Notes: a model not told the origin generated them from the letters alone. A stretch of DNA of 64,000 nt from SMWN01 sp965261165 (GCA_965261165.1 OZ253445.1:1116001-1180000), one strand, 5' to 3'; shown: positions 27,710-36,315, numbered from the stretch's first letter. Program-made: numbers and translations.

Positions 27710-28918
27710 ATGGTAACAACAACACACGATTTTTCGCCCTTTATGCCGAGTGAAGCGGCATTAGAAGCATCTGAGTTGCCTGATAAGGCGGTGAGGCTTG
27801 TTAGCTCGTCTGCAGCACTATCGGGCAGTTTGGCGGGTGAAACACGAAATACAATTCGTGAGTATATGTCTGTGATTAACTCTTATTATTCCAACCTGAT
27901 TGAGGGGAATAGGACACGGCCACATGAGATCCGTGCAGCACAAAAAGGTGAATATTCAGATGATCCTGCAAAACGCGATTTGCAGCAAGAATCGGTTTCG
28001 CATATTCAAGTTCAGAGCTGGATTGAAGAACAAGCAATGGATCAGGATGCGTTATATTCTCCTGACTTTTTTAAAGCGATTCATCATAAATTTTATCAAG
28101 GTATCCCAGAAAGCTTGTGGGTGTTAAGAGATCAACAGGACGAAGAAAAGGGGAAAGTTGTTCCTAGCGCATGGCGCACAGAACTTGTTGATGTTGGACA
28201 GCACGTGCCGCCAGATCCTAAAAACCTTGAATCTTTAATGCAGCAGTTTTGCAGTGTATATAACCCGACACGTCATTCAGGCGATAAGAAGTTTATTGCC
28301 GCAATGTGCGCGCACCACCGCTTTGTTTGGATACATCCCTTTGCTGATGGGAATGGTCGTGTTGCCAGACTATTTACTGATGAAACACTAAAAAATATTG
28401 GATTAGAAAGTTATGGTGTTTGGTGCCTAAGCCGTGGTCTTGCAGTTTCATCAGATCAATATAAAACAATGCTTGCACGTGCAGATAACCGCAAACAAGG
28501 CGATCATGATGGTAGAGGGGTATTAAGTGAAAAACATTTAATTAATTTTTGTGATTTCATGTTGGATACAGCAATTGACCAAATTGATTATATCAGTGAT
28601 TTATTGCAGTTAAATGAAATACATAAGCGTATTGATAGTTATATCATTGCTAGAAATGATGAACGAGTTTCTGGAGTGACGGGTAAACTGAAAGAAGCTT
28701 CAGGTTTGATACTTTATAGTGCCTTTATAAAGGGGGAACTGGAACGTTCATTAGCTTATGAATTGTCCGGTATGCCGGAACGTTCTGCACGACGACTGCT
28801 TGGGCAACTTAAAGATGATGGATTGTTAAGTGAAACAAGTTCAAAATCACCATTGAAATGGGAGATTCCTGAACATGCAGAACCTTGGTATTTTCCGAAT
28901 TTAGTGTCGGGCAACTAA
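27710..28918 (+). CDS. Fic-domain AMP-transferase with winged-helix tail
   Basis: 402 residues. The active-site motif HPFADGNGR is at residues 209-217. An N-terminal inhibitory helix SNLIEGN (residues 61-67, S-x-x-x-E-G-N) marks a class II, self-inhibited Fic protein. The C-terminal third (about 290-395) looks like a winged-helix DNA-binding domain (SGMPERSARRLLGQLKDDGLL). Such stand-alone Fic-wHTH proteins occur widely in bacteria and probably AMPylate a host-cell or own-cell target; the target is unknown. The gene overlaps the end of an aceE fragment on the other strand. Confidence 0.9.
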   Translation: MVTTTHDFSPFMPSEAALEASELPDKAVRLVSSSAALSGSLAGETRNTIREYMSVINSYYSNLIEGNRTRPHEIRAAQKGEYSDDPAKRDLQQESVSHIQVQSWIEEQAMDQDALYSPDFFKAIHHKFYQGIPESLWVLRDQQDEEKGKVVPSAWRTELVDVGQHVPPDPKNLESLMQQFCSVYNPTRHSGDKKFIAAMCAHHRFVWIHPFADGNGRVARLFTDETLKNIGLESYGVWCLSRGLAVSSDQYKTMLARADNRKQGDHDGRGVLSEKHLINFCDFMLDTAIDQIDYISDLLQLNEIHKRIDSYIIARNDERVSGVTGKLKEASGLILYSAFIKGELERSLAYELSGMPERSARRLLGQLKDDGLLSETSSKSPLKWEIPEHAEPWYFPNLVSGN

Positions 28919-29108
28919 AGCCATGCTTTTAATGTGGCGATGGCAACGTAGTAACGATTGATCTCAAAAAATTTACATAACTGTGCGCGGGTATCACTGC
29001 GCCCAAAACCATCGGTACCTAGAACAACATAGTGTCGGTCTGGAATAAAGGCACGGATCTGATCCGCGTAGGATTTCATATAATCGGTTGCAGCAGTGTT
29101 GACCTTTG
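28915..29108 (-). pseudogene. aceE: Pyruvate dehydrogenase E1 (aceE) C-terminal fragment
   Basis: About 64 codons on the minus strand read VNTAATDYMKSYADQIR, then VVLGTDGFGRSDTRAQLCKFF and a RYYVAIATLKAW ending, which is the C-terminal signature of homodimeric AceE. The piece has no start and ends at an early stop that overlaps the fic 3' end. The rest of the pdh genes is not here, so this is a displaced relic. Confidence 0.8.
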
Positions 29109-29119
29109 TTGCTGCTAGT

Positions 29120-29663
29120 CACTTGGTGAGTCAGCTAAGCACTTGGGACGATAGAGATCGTGCCATTCAGGCCGGTTTAGAGAAGTTTAATCATAAGACC
29201 GCTGAAACAATAGCGGTTGCTCAGCAGGCACGCTTTGGTGGTAAGGGCGGTAACCAGTTTTGCTAGGGTGATAAAGAACACATATTGATTGCTAGGCGAA
29301 GTGGTTTAATCAATAAGATTGCGGCCACATCAGCGATAATAACCGATGCTGAAGGACTTGCTCACGTTTGCCCCACAGGAGGTGCTGTCTTTGGTGATAA
29401 GGGCACTGTGTGAACCTGGCCAAAACCACCATCAAGCGCAAGGGCTGTCATGATGTCACGATCAAGCCAGCCAATATGCAAGGCAAAGAGACTAAATTAA
29501 AGAGCGTTGGCTTGCAGCCATGCGTTCAGCCTATGAACGTGTCTTTGCTCACCGTAACCGGCGGGTTGGTTATCGTGGTTTGCAGAAGGTGCAATCTCAG
29601 GTAGGTATGCGTGTACTGACTTTCAACCGCAAAAGAGTGATGACGCTGGGTTTGAAGACATAG
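29120..29663 (+). pseudogene. IS5-family transposase remnant (second type)
   Basis: Plus-strand reading GLEKFNHKTAETIAVAQQARF, then a stop, then GLINKIAATSAIITDAEGLAHV, GDKG, and after a frameshift MRSAYERVFAHRNRRVGYRG and FNRKRVMTL. These match the middle and C-terminus of IS5-family DDE transposases. Several stops and shifts make it dead. It differs from the IS5 copy at 2.2 kb. Confidence 0.75.
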
Positions 29664-30137
29664 ATAGATTGGGTTTTGAAGACATCAATTCAATACCTGC
29701 CCAAGGTAAATACTAGGGTAAATACTAGGGTAAATCCGCCTTCCATTTACCTAAAGGGCAGACCTAAGGCACTCATAGCCTAAAATAGCCTATTAGGTCT
29801 TAAATAAAGCGGCCTATTGTCGTTTATTTGAACAAATATTTGCATCTTGACATTGTTTTAGATTAACCGACAAGCCTAGGATGTGCTGTTAACTTTTTTG
29901 TACATAACTTTGTTTCGGCTGCTCTTTCGGGTGCAGACGGTTCCACTTTAAGTTAACACTTGTTTAATACTGATACAGTATCTTGACGAGTAAAATATAT
30001 TCTAATTTAGAATTATTTTTTTATAAATTATATTGCTGGTTTCTTTAAAGAATTGTTGTTATAACAATTTAACTTATTAATAAAAAAATAATTATACAAG
30101 ATAATATAACTAATATTTAAAAAATTAGGATATCTAC
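29664..30137. other. Gene-free stretch
   Basis: Contains two and a half tandem copies of a GTAAATACTAGG-type repeat near 29706-29735. The terminal repeat ATTAACCGACAAGCC (29862-29876) is identical to one end of the MITE at 15 kb and is probably the right end of the broken IS5-type element. After that there is very AT-rich sequence leading to the next gene. Confidence 0.5.
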
Positions 30138-30614
30138 ATGATTAAAGAATATTTTATTGTGATGGTTTTAATGATCGCTTCATTTAATACTACGGTTTCA
30201 GCAGACGAAAATATTATTTCAACCCTAATTGAACTATCTGAAGAATTTAAGAACGCTCATGAATCACGAGATTACAATGCAATTTCCACTTTAATTAACT
30301 GGGAAGGTGTTAGGAAACCAATGAGAAAAAAGATTGAAGTTTATACAACTTCAACATTTGGATTAAAGATTAAAAATATTGCGCTTGAGGAAGTTAGTGA
30401 TAGCAAATTTCAAAAACACCTAATTGGTGATAAGGAATTAGAACCTAATATACCCGTTAGTCATGTAATGAAAGTAATTTTCGATATTAAAGGAATCAAA
30501 GATGAAGGTACTACAAAAGATACTATTGTCTATCTTTTAGGTAAAAATAAAGAACAATACATGATCTCTGTTTATGTTAAAACAGGAAACGCATTGAATA
30601 ATACGCATCATTAA
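30138..30614 (+). CDS. Secreted hypothetical protein
   Basis: 158 residues with a signal peptide (hydrophobic residues 5-17, likely cleavage after VSA at about 22). The mature part has an acidic-basic helix (residues 28-48) and a beta-rich end (HVMKVIFDIKG, DTIVYLLGKNKEQYMISVYV), suggesting a small periplasmic NTF2- or cystatin-like fold. I do not recognise the family. It faces the sigma-54 activator gene convergently. Confidence 0.65.
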   Translation: MIKEYFIVMVLMIASFNTTVSADENIISTLIELSEEFKNAHESRDYNAISTLINWEGVRKPMRKKIEVYTTSTFGLKIKNIALEEVSDSKFQKHLIGDKELEPNIPVSHVMKVIFDIKGIKDEGTTKDTIVYLLGKNKEQYMISVYVKTGNALNNTHH

Positions 30615-30666
30615 TTTTCTTTTTTAATGGAAGAATTGAAAATTTATCTTCAAATTCATCTGAATT

Positions 30667-32610
30667 TTATGTGTCGTTTGGGGAAATAATATTATATTTT
30701 TTCATTTTTCTATATACAGTTGCACGACAAATATTTAGTTGGTTTGATACTTTGGTAATATTCCACTTATTATTTTTCAATGAACTTATTAATAAGTCAT
30801 ATTCTGAATAATGTATATTGTACTTAATGTTTTTTGAGTTATTTGTTTTTATTTCATCTGGCAAATGTTCATCAGTAATAGTTTCCTCCAAACACATGGC
30901 ATTTGAATATTTTGCTACATTAATAAGTTGTCTTATATTTCCTGGCCAAGAATAATTCATTAAAATATTCATTGAACTCTCTGATATATTATGCGCTTTA
31001 GAGCTTGAATGTGTATTGAAAATATTATTAATTAAATCATCTTTATCAGTTCTGTTTCGTAATGATGGTAAATCTATAGAAATACCATGTAATCGAAAAT
31101 AGAGATCACTGCGAAAAATTTTTTCTTCGATCATCTTTGGTATAAGTTTGTTTGTTGCAGATATTAATTGGATATTTAAAGGAATAGCTGAAGATTCTCC
31201 AAGTGGCACAACTTCCATTTCAGATAGTACTCTTAACAAGCGGGTCTGCAAATGAATAGGCATATCGCCAATCTCATCGAGAAAAAGAGTTCCTTCATTG
31301 GCTTGTAAAATTTTACCTTTCACTCCTTTCTTTAGGGCACCAGTAAAAGCACCATTGGAATAACCAAATAATTCACTCTCAATTAATGAATCTGGTATAG
31401 ATGCACAGTTTATTGCAATGAATGGTTTGTCCTTCCGTAAAGACTCATCATGAATAGCTCTGGCCAATGCCTCTTTCCCGGTTCCTGTTTCCCCATAAAT
31501 CAGGTAATGCAAATCCAGGTTAATAGTTTGTCTAATTTTTTTTGTAATAATTTGCATGTGGACATCATTTCCAGTCAAATTACTTAAATCAGGATGTTTT
31601 TTAAATTTGTTTTTTGTTTTTTTTAAAAAAGTTTTTTGGTTACTGGAAGAAGTCTTAATAGCTGGTGGATTTAAAGAGAAGAAATAAATCAAACCTGAGT
31701 CTGTAGCTCGAAGGGTATTACAAGTAGATAGTCTTTTGCTAAATTCATCTAGCAAATTTTTAAATGTCATATCAAATACTTCGTGAAAAGCGCGATTATG
31801 TATTTTATAACCTATTTTTTTGCATAACGTGTTATACGCAATCCTGTTTCCTGCGGTTATTATTCCATCTTCATTAATTGCAAGAATACCTGTCGTCATA
31901 TTGTCTGACATATCATTAGAAATGGAGAATCGTAATAACCAATGGTCACTATAATTGTTAATAAAATATAATGACTCTATCAGTATTGCATACTGTTCGA
32001 CTAGTCTTGATACTAATTTATTTTGACCAATAGTTTCTGGGCGAAGTGTCGTTGCATCAAGAGATGCAATCAATTTTCCCTTATTATCAAAGATCGGTGA
32101 AACTATACATGTCATACCAAGCATTATTGGAAAAAAATGTTCTTCGTTTCGTATAATGACCGATGCTTCTTCGACAATACACGTTCCTATCCCATTGGTC
32201 CCAGCACTCTTTTCTGACCAATCAGTTCCTGTATGTAGTCCCTGCGTTTTTAATAAATGTTCGCATTCCGGATCATAACGGCAATCAAGTGTTACCCCAT
32301 TATTGTCAGTGAGTAATACTGTATAACCAATATCAGCAATCAAACTATAAAGCTTATTAACACTATTCTTTGCAAGTGAATGTATATCAGAGAAAGCATC
32401 TTGATGTTCACGAAGTCTGCGTTCTTCCAATATTAGAGGTGAAAATCTTTCTTCCGGTGAGATATTGTGTTGATTAAGACACCTTTTCCATGAACGTGAA
32501 ATTAGTGGTAATTCTATTGAATCAATACTATTTGTTTTGTCCGATGAAACAGAACTGAAGACTTTTTTTATGTGTAAACTGTTTTCATCATTAGCTGATA
32601 ATTTTGTCAT
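30667..32610 (-). CDS. Sigma-54-dependent activator, AcoR-like
   Basis: 647-residue enhancer-binding protein. The N-terminal SWKRC motif (residues 40-44) and a GAF domain (about 80-215, with SAGTNGIGT) are typical of AcoR-type regulators of alcohol, acetoin or glycerol-type catabolism. A PAS-like segment (about 225-300) follows. The AAA+ domain has Walker A GETGTGKE (373-380), the sigma-54 contact loop GAFTGA (420-425) and Walker B LFLDEIGDM (442-450). A Fis-type helix-turn-helix lies at about 605-640. It probably drives the -24/-12 promoters found at 34.2, 35.9 and 36.3 kb. Confidence 0.93.
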   Translation of the reverse strand: MTKLSANDENSLHIKKVFSSVSSDKTNSIDSIELPLISRSWKRCLNQHNISPEERFSPLILEERRLREHQDAFSDIHSLAKNSVNKLYSLIADIGYTVLLTDNNGVTLDCRYDPECEHLLKTQGLHTGTDWSEKSAGTNGIGTCIVEEASVIIRNEEHFFPIMLGMTCIVSPIFDNKGKLIASLDATTLRPETIGQNKLVSRLVEQYAILIESLYFINNYSDHWLLRFSISNDMSDNMTTGILAINEDGIITAGNRIAYNTLCKKIGYKIHNRAFHEVFDMTFKNLLDEFSKRLSTCNTLRATDSGLIYFFSLNPPAIKTSSSNQKTFLKKTKNKFKKHPDLSNLTGNDVHMQIITKKIRQTINLDLHYLIYGETGTGKEALARAIHDESLRKDKPFIAINCASIPDSLIESELFGYSNGAFTGALKKGVKGKILQANEGTLFLDEIGDMPIHLQTRLLRVLSEMEVVPLGESSAIPLNIQLISATNKLIPKMIEEKIFRSDLYFRLHGISIDLPSLRNRTDKDDLINNIFNTHSSSKAHNISESSMNILMNYSWPGNIRQLINVAKYSNAMCLEETITDEHLPDEIKTNNSKNIKYNIHYSEYDLLISSLKNNKWNITKVSNQLNICRATVYRKMKKYNIISPNDT

Positions 32611-32811
32611 ACTGCTTGATTAACGGATTATTTGTTAGATAACCATTACCTTATTTAAGCATTAAATTGCTAGATTCGTGTTCATTACATCCTAAATCTA
32701 TTTTGAAGAAAATAGTATGTGTAATCTATGAGCTTAAAGCATTTCACATGAATATAAACAGAAATGCTACGGTGCAATCAACTATAATGCCCCCGCATTT
32801 ACGCGAGAACA

Positions 32812-32843
32812 TTATATGGTAAGACTTTTATATGGTAAGACTT
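32812..32843. repeat. Tandem 16-bp duplication
   Basis: Two perfect adjoining copies of TTATATGGTAAGACTT between the porin and activator genes, just past the porin stop. No function is evident. Confidence 0.85.
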
Positions 32844-32858
32844 AATTGTGATACTTGC

Positions 32859-34112
32859 TTAGAATGAAACAGATGCTTCAAGAACAAATCCATCCCAGTC
32901 GCAGTCACCACCAGTAGCGGTAGTACCACAAGTATTAGAACCTGATTGAGCTTCATCATTCTGGTGAACATACTCGGCCTTGATCAAGGTTCCATCGGAA
33001 TACCAATAACCAGCACCGGCTTGGAAACGATCAACTTTACCGTTGCCCTCGATGCCAGTGGTATCATTATTAGACACGCCATAACGCGCAGCTACGTAGA
33101 AGTCATCGTTTAGATCAACCCGACCTAGGATTCCCCAGAAACTCTGTTCGGCATCTACTGTACTAAATGTATTCGTAGTATTTGCAGTTAAAGAGCCTTG
33201 AGTATGACTAAAGTTATCTTCATCTTCACCATAGAAGCCATGGATTGTGACGGGTTTACCTAGTGCATCTCCAGACCACATAACATCTATTTGCCAGATA
33301 TGACCATCGATACCAGGCAGGATACCCGGTACATTGTTCGTAACGATACCACGTTGACCAACGTTGTAATGGTCACCATCACCGCTAGGTACTAAAGAAC
33401 GTGCATTTTCACCACTTCCCAATACGCAAGTTGTTGTTGTTGGGCAACCTGTGACATTTCCGTCCATAATGAACAAACCAGCACCTAATCCAAAACCACC
33501 CTTAGTGGTTATTGATGTTCTTGCACCATAATTGTAACCACTCTCATCACTGAAAGAATCTCCGAAGGAAGGTTTGCCCAGTGTCAGGTTATAGTCCCAT
33601 TTACCAATTGAAGTGTTATTACCACCTGTGAACCATAGGCCATGAGCTGCAGTAATCATGTCATTGACACCATTACCTATCAGTGGATTACCTTGAACAG
33701 CAGCACCATCTGAATAACGAATGAAATTCATGGTTGTTTCAACAATATTACCAACGCGAAGGCTAGCATTGTCATTTACCTTGAATTCAATCCATGCAAG
33801 ATCCTGATTAATAGAGAAATCTACTCCAAAATCATTTGATTCATCTGCCAGCTCCATATAAGCGCTGACCCGATCATTGATCTGAGCACTGAACCACAAA
33901 CCGAGACGTAGTCGTTGAAAGCCTGAATCCTGATCTGCATCTGCGGCAAATAGTCTATTTGAACCATCGACCTCAATAGAAGTTTGCCAGTGTTGTGCTA
34001 AATAACCTCCTGCTTTTACTTTTCCCCCGAATAAATCGGTTGCGGCGTTTACAATATTAGAACTTAATAATAATGGTAATATTGCCGTCGCTATTTTTAT
34101 TCTGTGTTTCAT
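32859..34112 (-). CDS. Outer-membrane porin
   Basis: 417-residue porin from the ATG at 34112, chosen because GGGAGG lies seven bases upstream. The signal peptide is about residues 1-23 (ILPLLLSSNIVNA). It has alternating amphipathic strands (QRLRLGLWFSAQINDRVSAYMEL, FWGILGRVDLNDDFYVAARYG as separate strands) and a terminal ASVSF, the Bam recognition end. It resembles trimeric 16- to 18-strand porins. It probably admits substrates for the neighbouring periplasmic dehydrogenase. Its own sigma-54 promoter links it to the regulator downstream. Confidence 0.88.
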   Translation of the reverse strand: MKHRIKIATAILPLLLSSNIVNAATDLFGGKVKAGGYLAQHWQTSIEVDGSNRLFAADADQDSGFQRLRLGLWFSAQINDRVSAYMELADESNDFGVDFSINQDLAWIEFKVNDNASLRVGNIVETTMNFIRYSDGAAVQGNPLIGNGVNDMITAAHGLWFTGGNNTSIGKWDYNLTLGKPSFGDSFSDESGYNYGARTSITTKGGFGLGAGLFIMDGNVTGCPTTTTCVLGSGENARSLVPSGDGDHYNVGQRGIVTNNVPGILPGIDGHIWQIDVMWSGDALGKPVTIHGFYGEDEDNFSHTQGSLTANTTNTFSTVDAEQSFWGILGRVDLNDDFYVAARYGVSNNDTTGIEGNGKVDRFQAGAGYWYSDGTLIKAEYVHQNDEAQSGSNTCGTTATGGDCDWDGFVLEASVSF

Positions 34113-34142
34113 TTTGATACCTCCCAATGTGTATCATTCTTA

Positions 34143-34164
34143 CACCTAAAAATATTTTTAGGTG
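34143..34164. promoter_or_regulatory. Perfect 22-bp palindrome in the porin leader
   Basis: CACCTAAAAAT followed by its exact complement ATTTTTAGGTG, inside the predicted 5' untranslated leader of the porin mRNA, 19 bases upstream of the Shine-Dalgarno sequence. It could be an operator or an mRNA hairpin. Confidence 0.6.
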
Positions 34165-34192
34165 ACGTTATGATTAACGTGAAAGAGATATA

Positions 34193-34207
34193 GCAAATAA
34201 CTTGCCA
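34193..34207 (-). promoter_or_regulatory. Sigma-54 promoter for the porin
   Basis: Minus-strand TGGCAA-GTTAT-TTGC, matching the -24/-12 consensus with correct spacing, about 80 bases upstream of the porin start codon. The -24 element differs from the consensus TGGCAC at its last base. Confidence 0.65.
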
Positions 34208-34477
34208 GTTAAGAAAAAAATTAAAATTTTAAAGATAATTTTTATGAAATGTTTATATTAAGATGGCTTAAGGAATTGATATTAAACATTTATTTTTTTC
34301 GATGATAAAAGCAAAGCAAAATAACATCCATGTTATCAGTTCGTTTAAATAATTTAGTTATATATTTTTGTATAAGTGTGACACTAAAAGTTATCCAACT
34401 GTTACATAAATATTACAATTGCATTAATACAACAAAAAAGAAATAGACAAGAAAACTAAAGACATTATTAACCTTAT

Positions 34478-35551
34478 TTATAATTCGTCTAACAACTTTC
34501 TTACCTTTTCATTATAAATATCATCGCTGATAATCTCTTTTTCATGAAGTTGTTTAAGTTCAGACAATTTTTCTTCAAGACTTTTATTAGTTTTAATAGG
34601 TGTGATTTTTGCCGCTGGTTGATTCTCGGATTTTTCTCTCGCCTGGATTAGGCGTTCTAAATTTTCTACTTTCTGTTTTAGTTTTTCCTGCTCTTTATCT
34701 ATTTCTACAGTTTGTTGCTGTAATTGATTTGTTTCTTCAACAATATTCTCTTTCCGTTGTTTATTTTTTTTATTTTTGTTTAATTCAGATAATAAAACAG
34801 GCAAATCTACCTTTAACCAGTCTTTTCTTCTTTTCCCTTTATATGAGCCAATAAAATGCGAATTATCAGTAATGAATTCAATTGGTAAATCTGCTCGGTT
34901 GTTACGTAGTCCTATATTTAATCTAAAATTTTTCAAGTTTTTACTGTCAACTTGTGCTGGCACATCAGAAGTCCCACCTGATTTACGGTATTTCTTTTGT
35001 ATATCAACATAGACTTCCCCAAAAATAATATTTAATTGTTTATTTTTATAAAAAAGTCTCGCAGTAGTTGAAAGTTCACTTTTCCCAAAAGTGCCTCCGT
35101 GTTTACCAGAAATACTAAAAATGATATCTTCATCAGGCTGTGAATTAGCCAATGCTTTTGCAATCGGAGCGCTTATTTTACGAAGTTCGTTTTTATTAAA
35201 TAAAGCATCATGTGGTACTGCAAAACCCCTACTGTCATTAACGTTGTCGGCATTATTATCATCAGAAAATATATTGAAAACATCGATATCAAAAAAACCT
35301 TCGTCTACTTCTGTAAGGCGAATACTGCGTAATATTTCGTAAATATCCTGTGTACTAAATTTTGTCGGGTGATCATTTTTATCGGCAGAATCATCTATGG
35401 AAACAATAGAAACATAATCGTAATTGCTTTGCCATATAATTGTTTCTTTTGCATAAGCATTGGCAAAAATTAAACTTAATAGATTAATAAATAATATGAA
35501 GATAATATTATTTGCATAGTAAATAACAGATATAGTCTTATTATGATTCAC
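34478..35551 (-). CDS. Secreted SHOCT-domain protein with coiled coil
   Basis: 357 residues. The signal peptide lies at about 14-35 (hydrophobic, ending ANAYA). A middle region of about 200 residues of unknown fold follows (DIYEILRSIRLTEVDEGFFD; FSISGKHGGTFGKS). A charged coiled coil is at about 260-310, and a C-terminal SHOCT motif (LEEKLSELKQLHEKEIISDD) is at 325-355. SHOCT motifs help oligomerise envelope proteins. I do not recognise the middle domain. The gene is divergent from the candidate sRNA and lies inside the sigma-54 regulon region. Confidence 0.75.
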   Translation of the reverse strand: MNHNKTISVIYYANNIIFILFINLLSLIFANAYAKETIIWQSNYDYVSIVSIDDSADKNDHPTKFSTQDIYEILRSIRLTEVDEGFFDIDVFNIFSDDNNADNVNDSRGFAVPHDALFNKNELRKISAPIAKALANSQPDEDIIFSISGKHGGTFGKSELSTTARLFYKNKQLNIIFGEVYVDIQKKYRKSGGTSDVPAQVDSKNLKNFRLNIGLRNNRADLPIEFITDNSHFIGSYKGKRRKDWLKVDLPVLLSELNKNKKNKQRKENIVEETNQLQQQTVEIDKEQEKLKQKVENLERLIQAREKSENQPAAKITPIKTNKSLEEKLSELKQLHEKEIISDDIYNEKVRKLLDEL

Positions 35552-35717
35552 TGTGGCGCCCTCGTTAAATTTTATTTGAACTAATTTGTGATGAAATACA
35601 AAGAATAATGTTTATGGTCTTACGCTTTGTTAAACATGATATAAAGTTACATTAACCAATGCGAGCTTTTGATGCAAAATTATATTTATTGCTTCTGTAG
35701 AATGTAATACATATGCA

Positions 35718-35733
35718 TGAGACAAATGTTTAT
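35718..35733. promoter_or_regulatory. Candidate activator site (UAS 1)
   Basis: TGAGACAAATGTTTAT, matching 13 of 16 positions of the reverse complement of UAS 2. It lies about 160-175 bp upstream of the sRNA promoter, a normal distance for an enhancer-binding protein. Confidence 0.45.
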
Positions 35734-35893
35734 ATCTTGCACATGAGATAGTGTATATTTTCTGTGTAAAAAAATATCTTGCCTTTATTAAAATAATAAT
35801 CAATTACATTGTTAAATTTATTCTTAATAAATACAAAGACATATAATTACATAGTGTTTTTCTAAACATAGAATGTAAATTCTATTTTAATTC

Positions 35894-35909
35894 TGGCACA
35901 TCATTTGCA
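35894..35909 (+). promoter_or_regulatory. Sigma-54 promoter for the candidate sRNA
   Basis: TGGCAC-ATCAT-TTGCA is a perfect match to the -24/-12 consensus with the invariant GG and GC at correct spacing. Predicted start is near 35919. Confidence 0.8.
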
Positions 35910-35918
35910 AATCCTGCT

Positions 35919-36017
35919 TTAGTTGATTGAATGTGGGACTCACAAGATTAGTGACTCCTCCTCCTAAGATATTTGCTTCTTTCAACTTACTTAAAGCCCT
36001 GTAAAAAGGGCTTTTTT
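35919..36017 (+). ncRNA. Candidate sigma-54-dependent small RNA with anti-Shine-Dalgarno tract
   Basis: A transcription unit of about 100 nt between a consensus -24/-12 promoter and a strong intrinsic terminator, with no start codon followed by a useful ORF. The interior has a short UCAC-loop-GUGA hairpin followed by CUCCUCCUCCU (35955-35965), exactly complementary to strong ribosome-binding sites such as GGAGG. The terminator has an eight-bp stem and a run of six T residues, as in Hfq-type sRNAs. Architecture resembles sigma-54-driven Qrr or Crc-antagonist RNAs, but no sequence similarity to these was recognised. Existence and ends are predictions. Confidence 0.6.
35993..36017 (+). terminator. 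Intrinsic terminator of the candidate sRNA
   Basis: AAAGCCCT (35993-36000), six-base loop, AGGGCTTT (36007-36014), and T run to 36017. The nearest upstream plus-strand protein gene is over 5 kb away, so it must end a short local transcript. Confidence 0.85.
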
Positions 36018-36050
36018 AAATTTGTAATTAATTATTTAGTGTATAAGTTA

Positions 36051-36066
36051 TGAAACAATTGTCTCA
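36051..36066. promoter_or_regulatory. Candidate activator site (UAS 2)
   Basis: TGAAACAATTGTCTCA, an imperfect 16-bp palindrome about 200 bp upstream of the Rieske-PQQ sigma-54 promoter. It resembles UAS 1. Probably bound by the AcoR-like activator; this is inference. Confidence 0.45.
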
Positions 36067-36265
36067 CTAATTTGCTACACGGCAGCGTTGTAAATTGCAT
36101 ATCAAGGAAAAATCATTTTGTTATATATTTTCTAAAGAATAAATTTTAAAAATAAAAAATACTATCAAAACATCCTGTAAAAACTAATTTTTACAAAGAG
36201 ATAGTTGCATTTATTTTTTTATATTGATGGTGTCATTAATGTAAAAAAATAAAATAATATTTCAC

Positions 36266-36281
36266 TGGCATACATATTGCC
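36266..36281 (+). promoter_or_regulatory. Sigma-54 promoter for the Rieske-PQQ operon
   Basis: TGGCAT-ACATA-TTGCC, a good -24/-12 match with correct spacing, 35 bases upstream of the Rieske start codon. Confidence 0.75.
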
Positions 36282-36315
36282 TTATTACTGTTCTTAATAA
36301 TGAGGTTCTTAAAGT

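Larger units (their letters stand above)
35552..36315. other. 760-bp protein-gene-free regulatory stretch
   Basis: This stretch has no ORF of note but a dense set of signals. There are two related palindromes (35718, 36051), two -24/-12 promoters (35894, 36266), one strong terminator (35993-36017), and an inverted repeat ATAGAAT-GTAA-ATTCTAT (35869-35886) just upstream of the first promoter. It holds the candidate sRNA. Confidence 0.7.

Noticed and set aside
27072..28918. HAD-like gene plus Fic as a toxin-antitoxin pair
   Set aside because: They are separated by 200 bp with a separate promoter region, and the Fic protein carries its own inhibitory helix, so no partner is needed.
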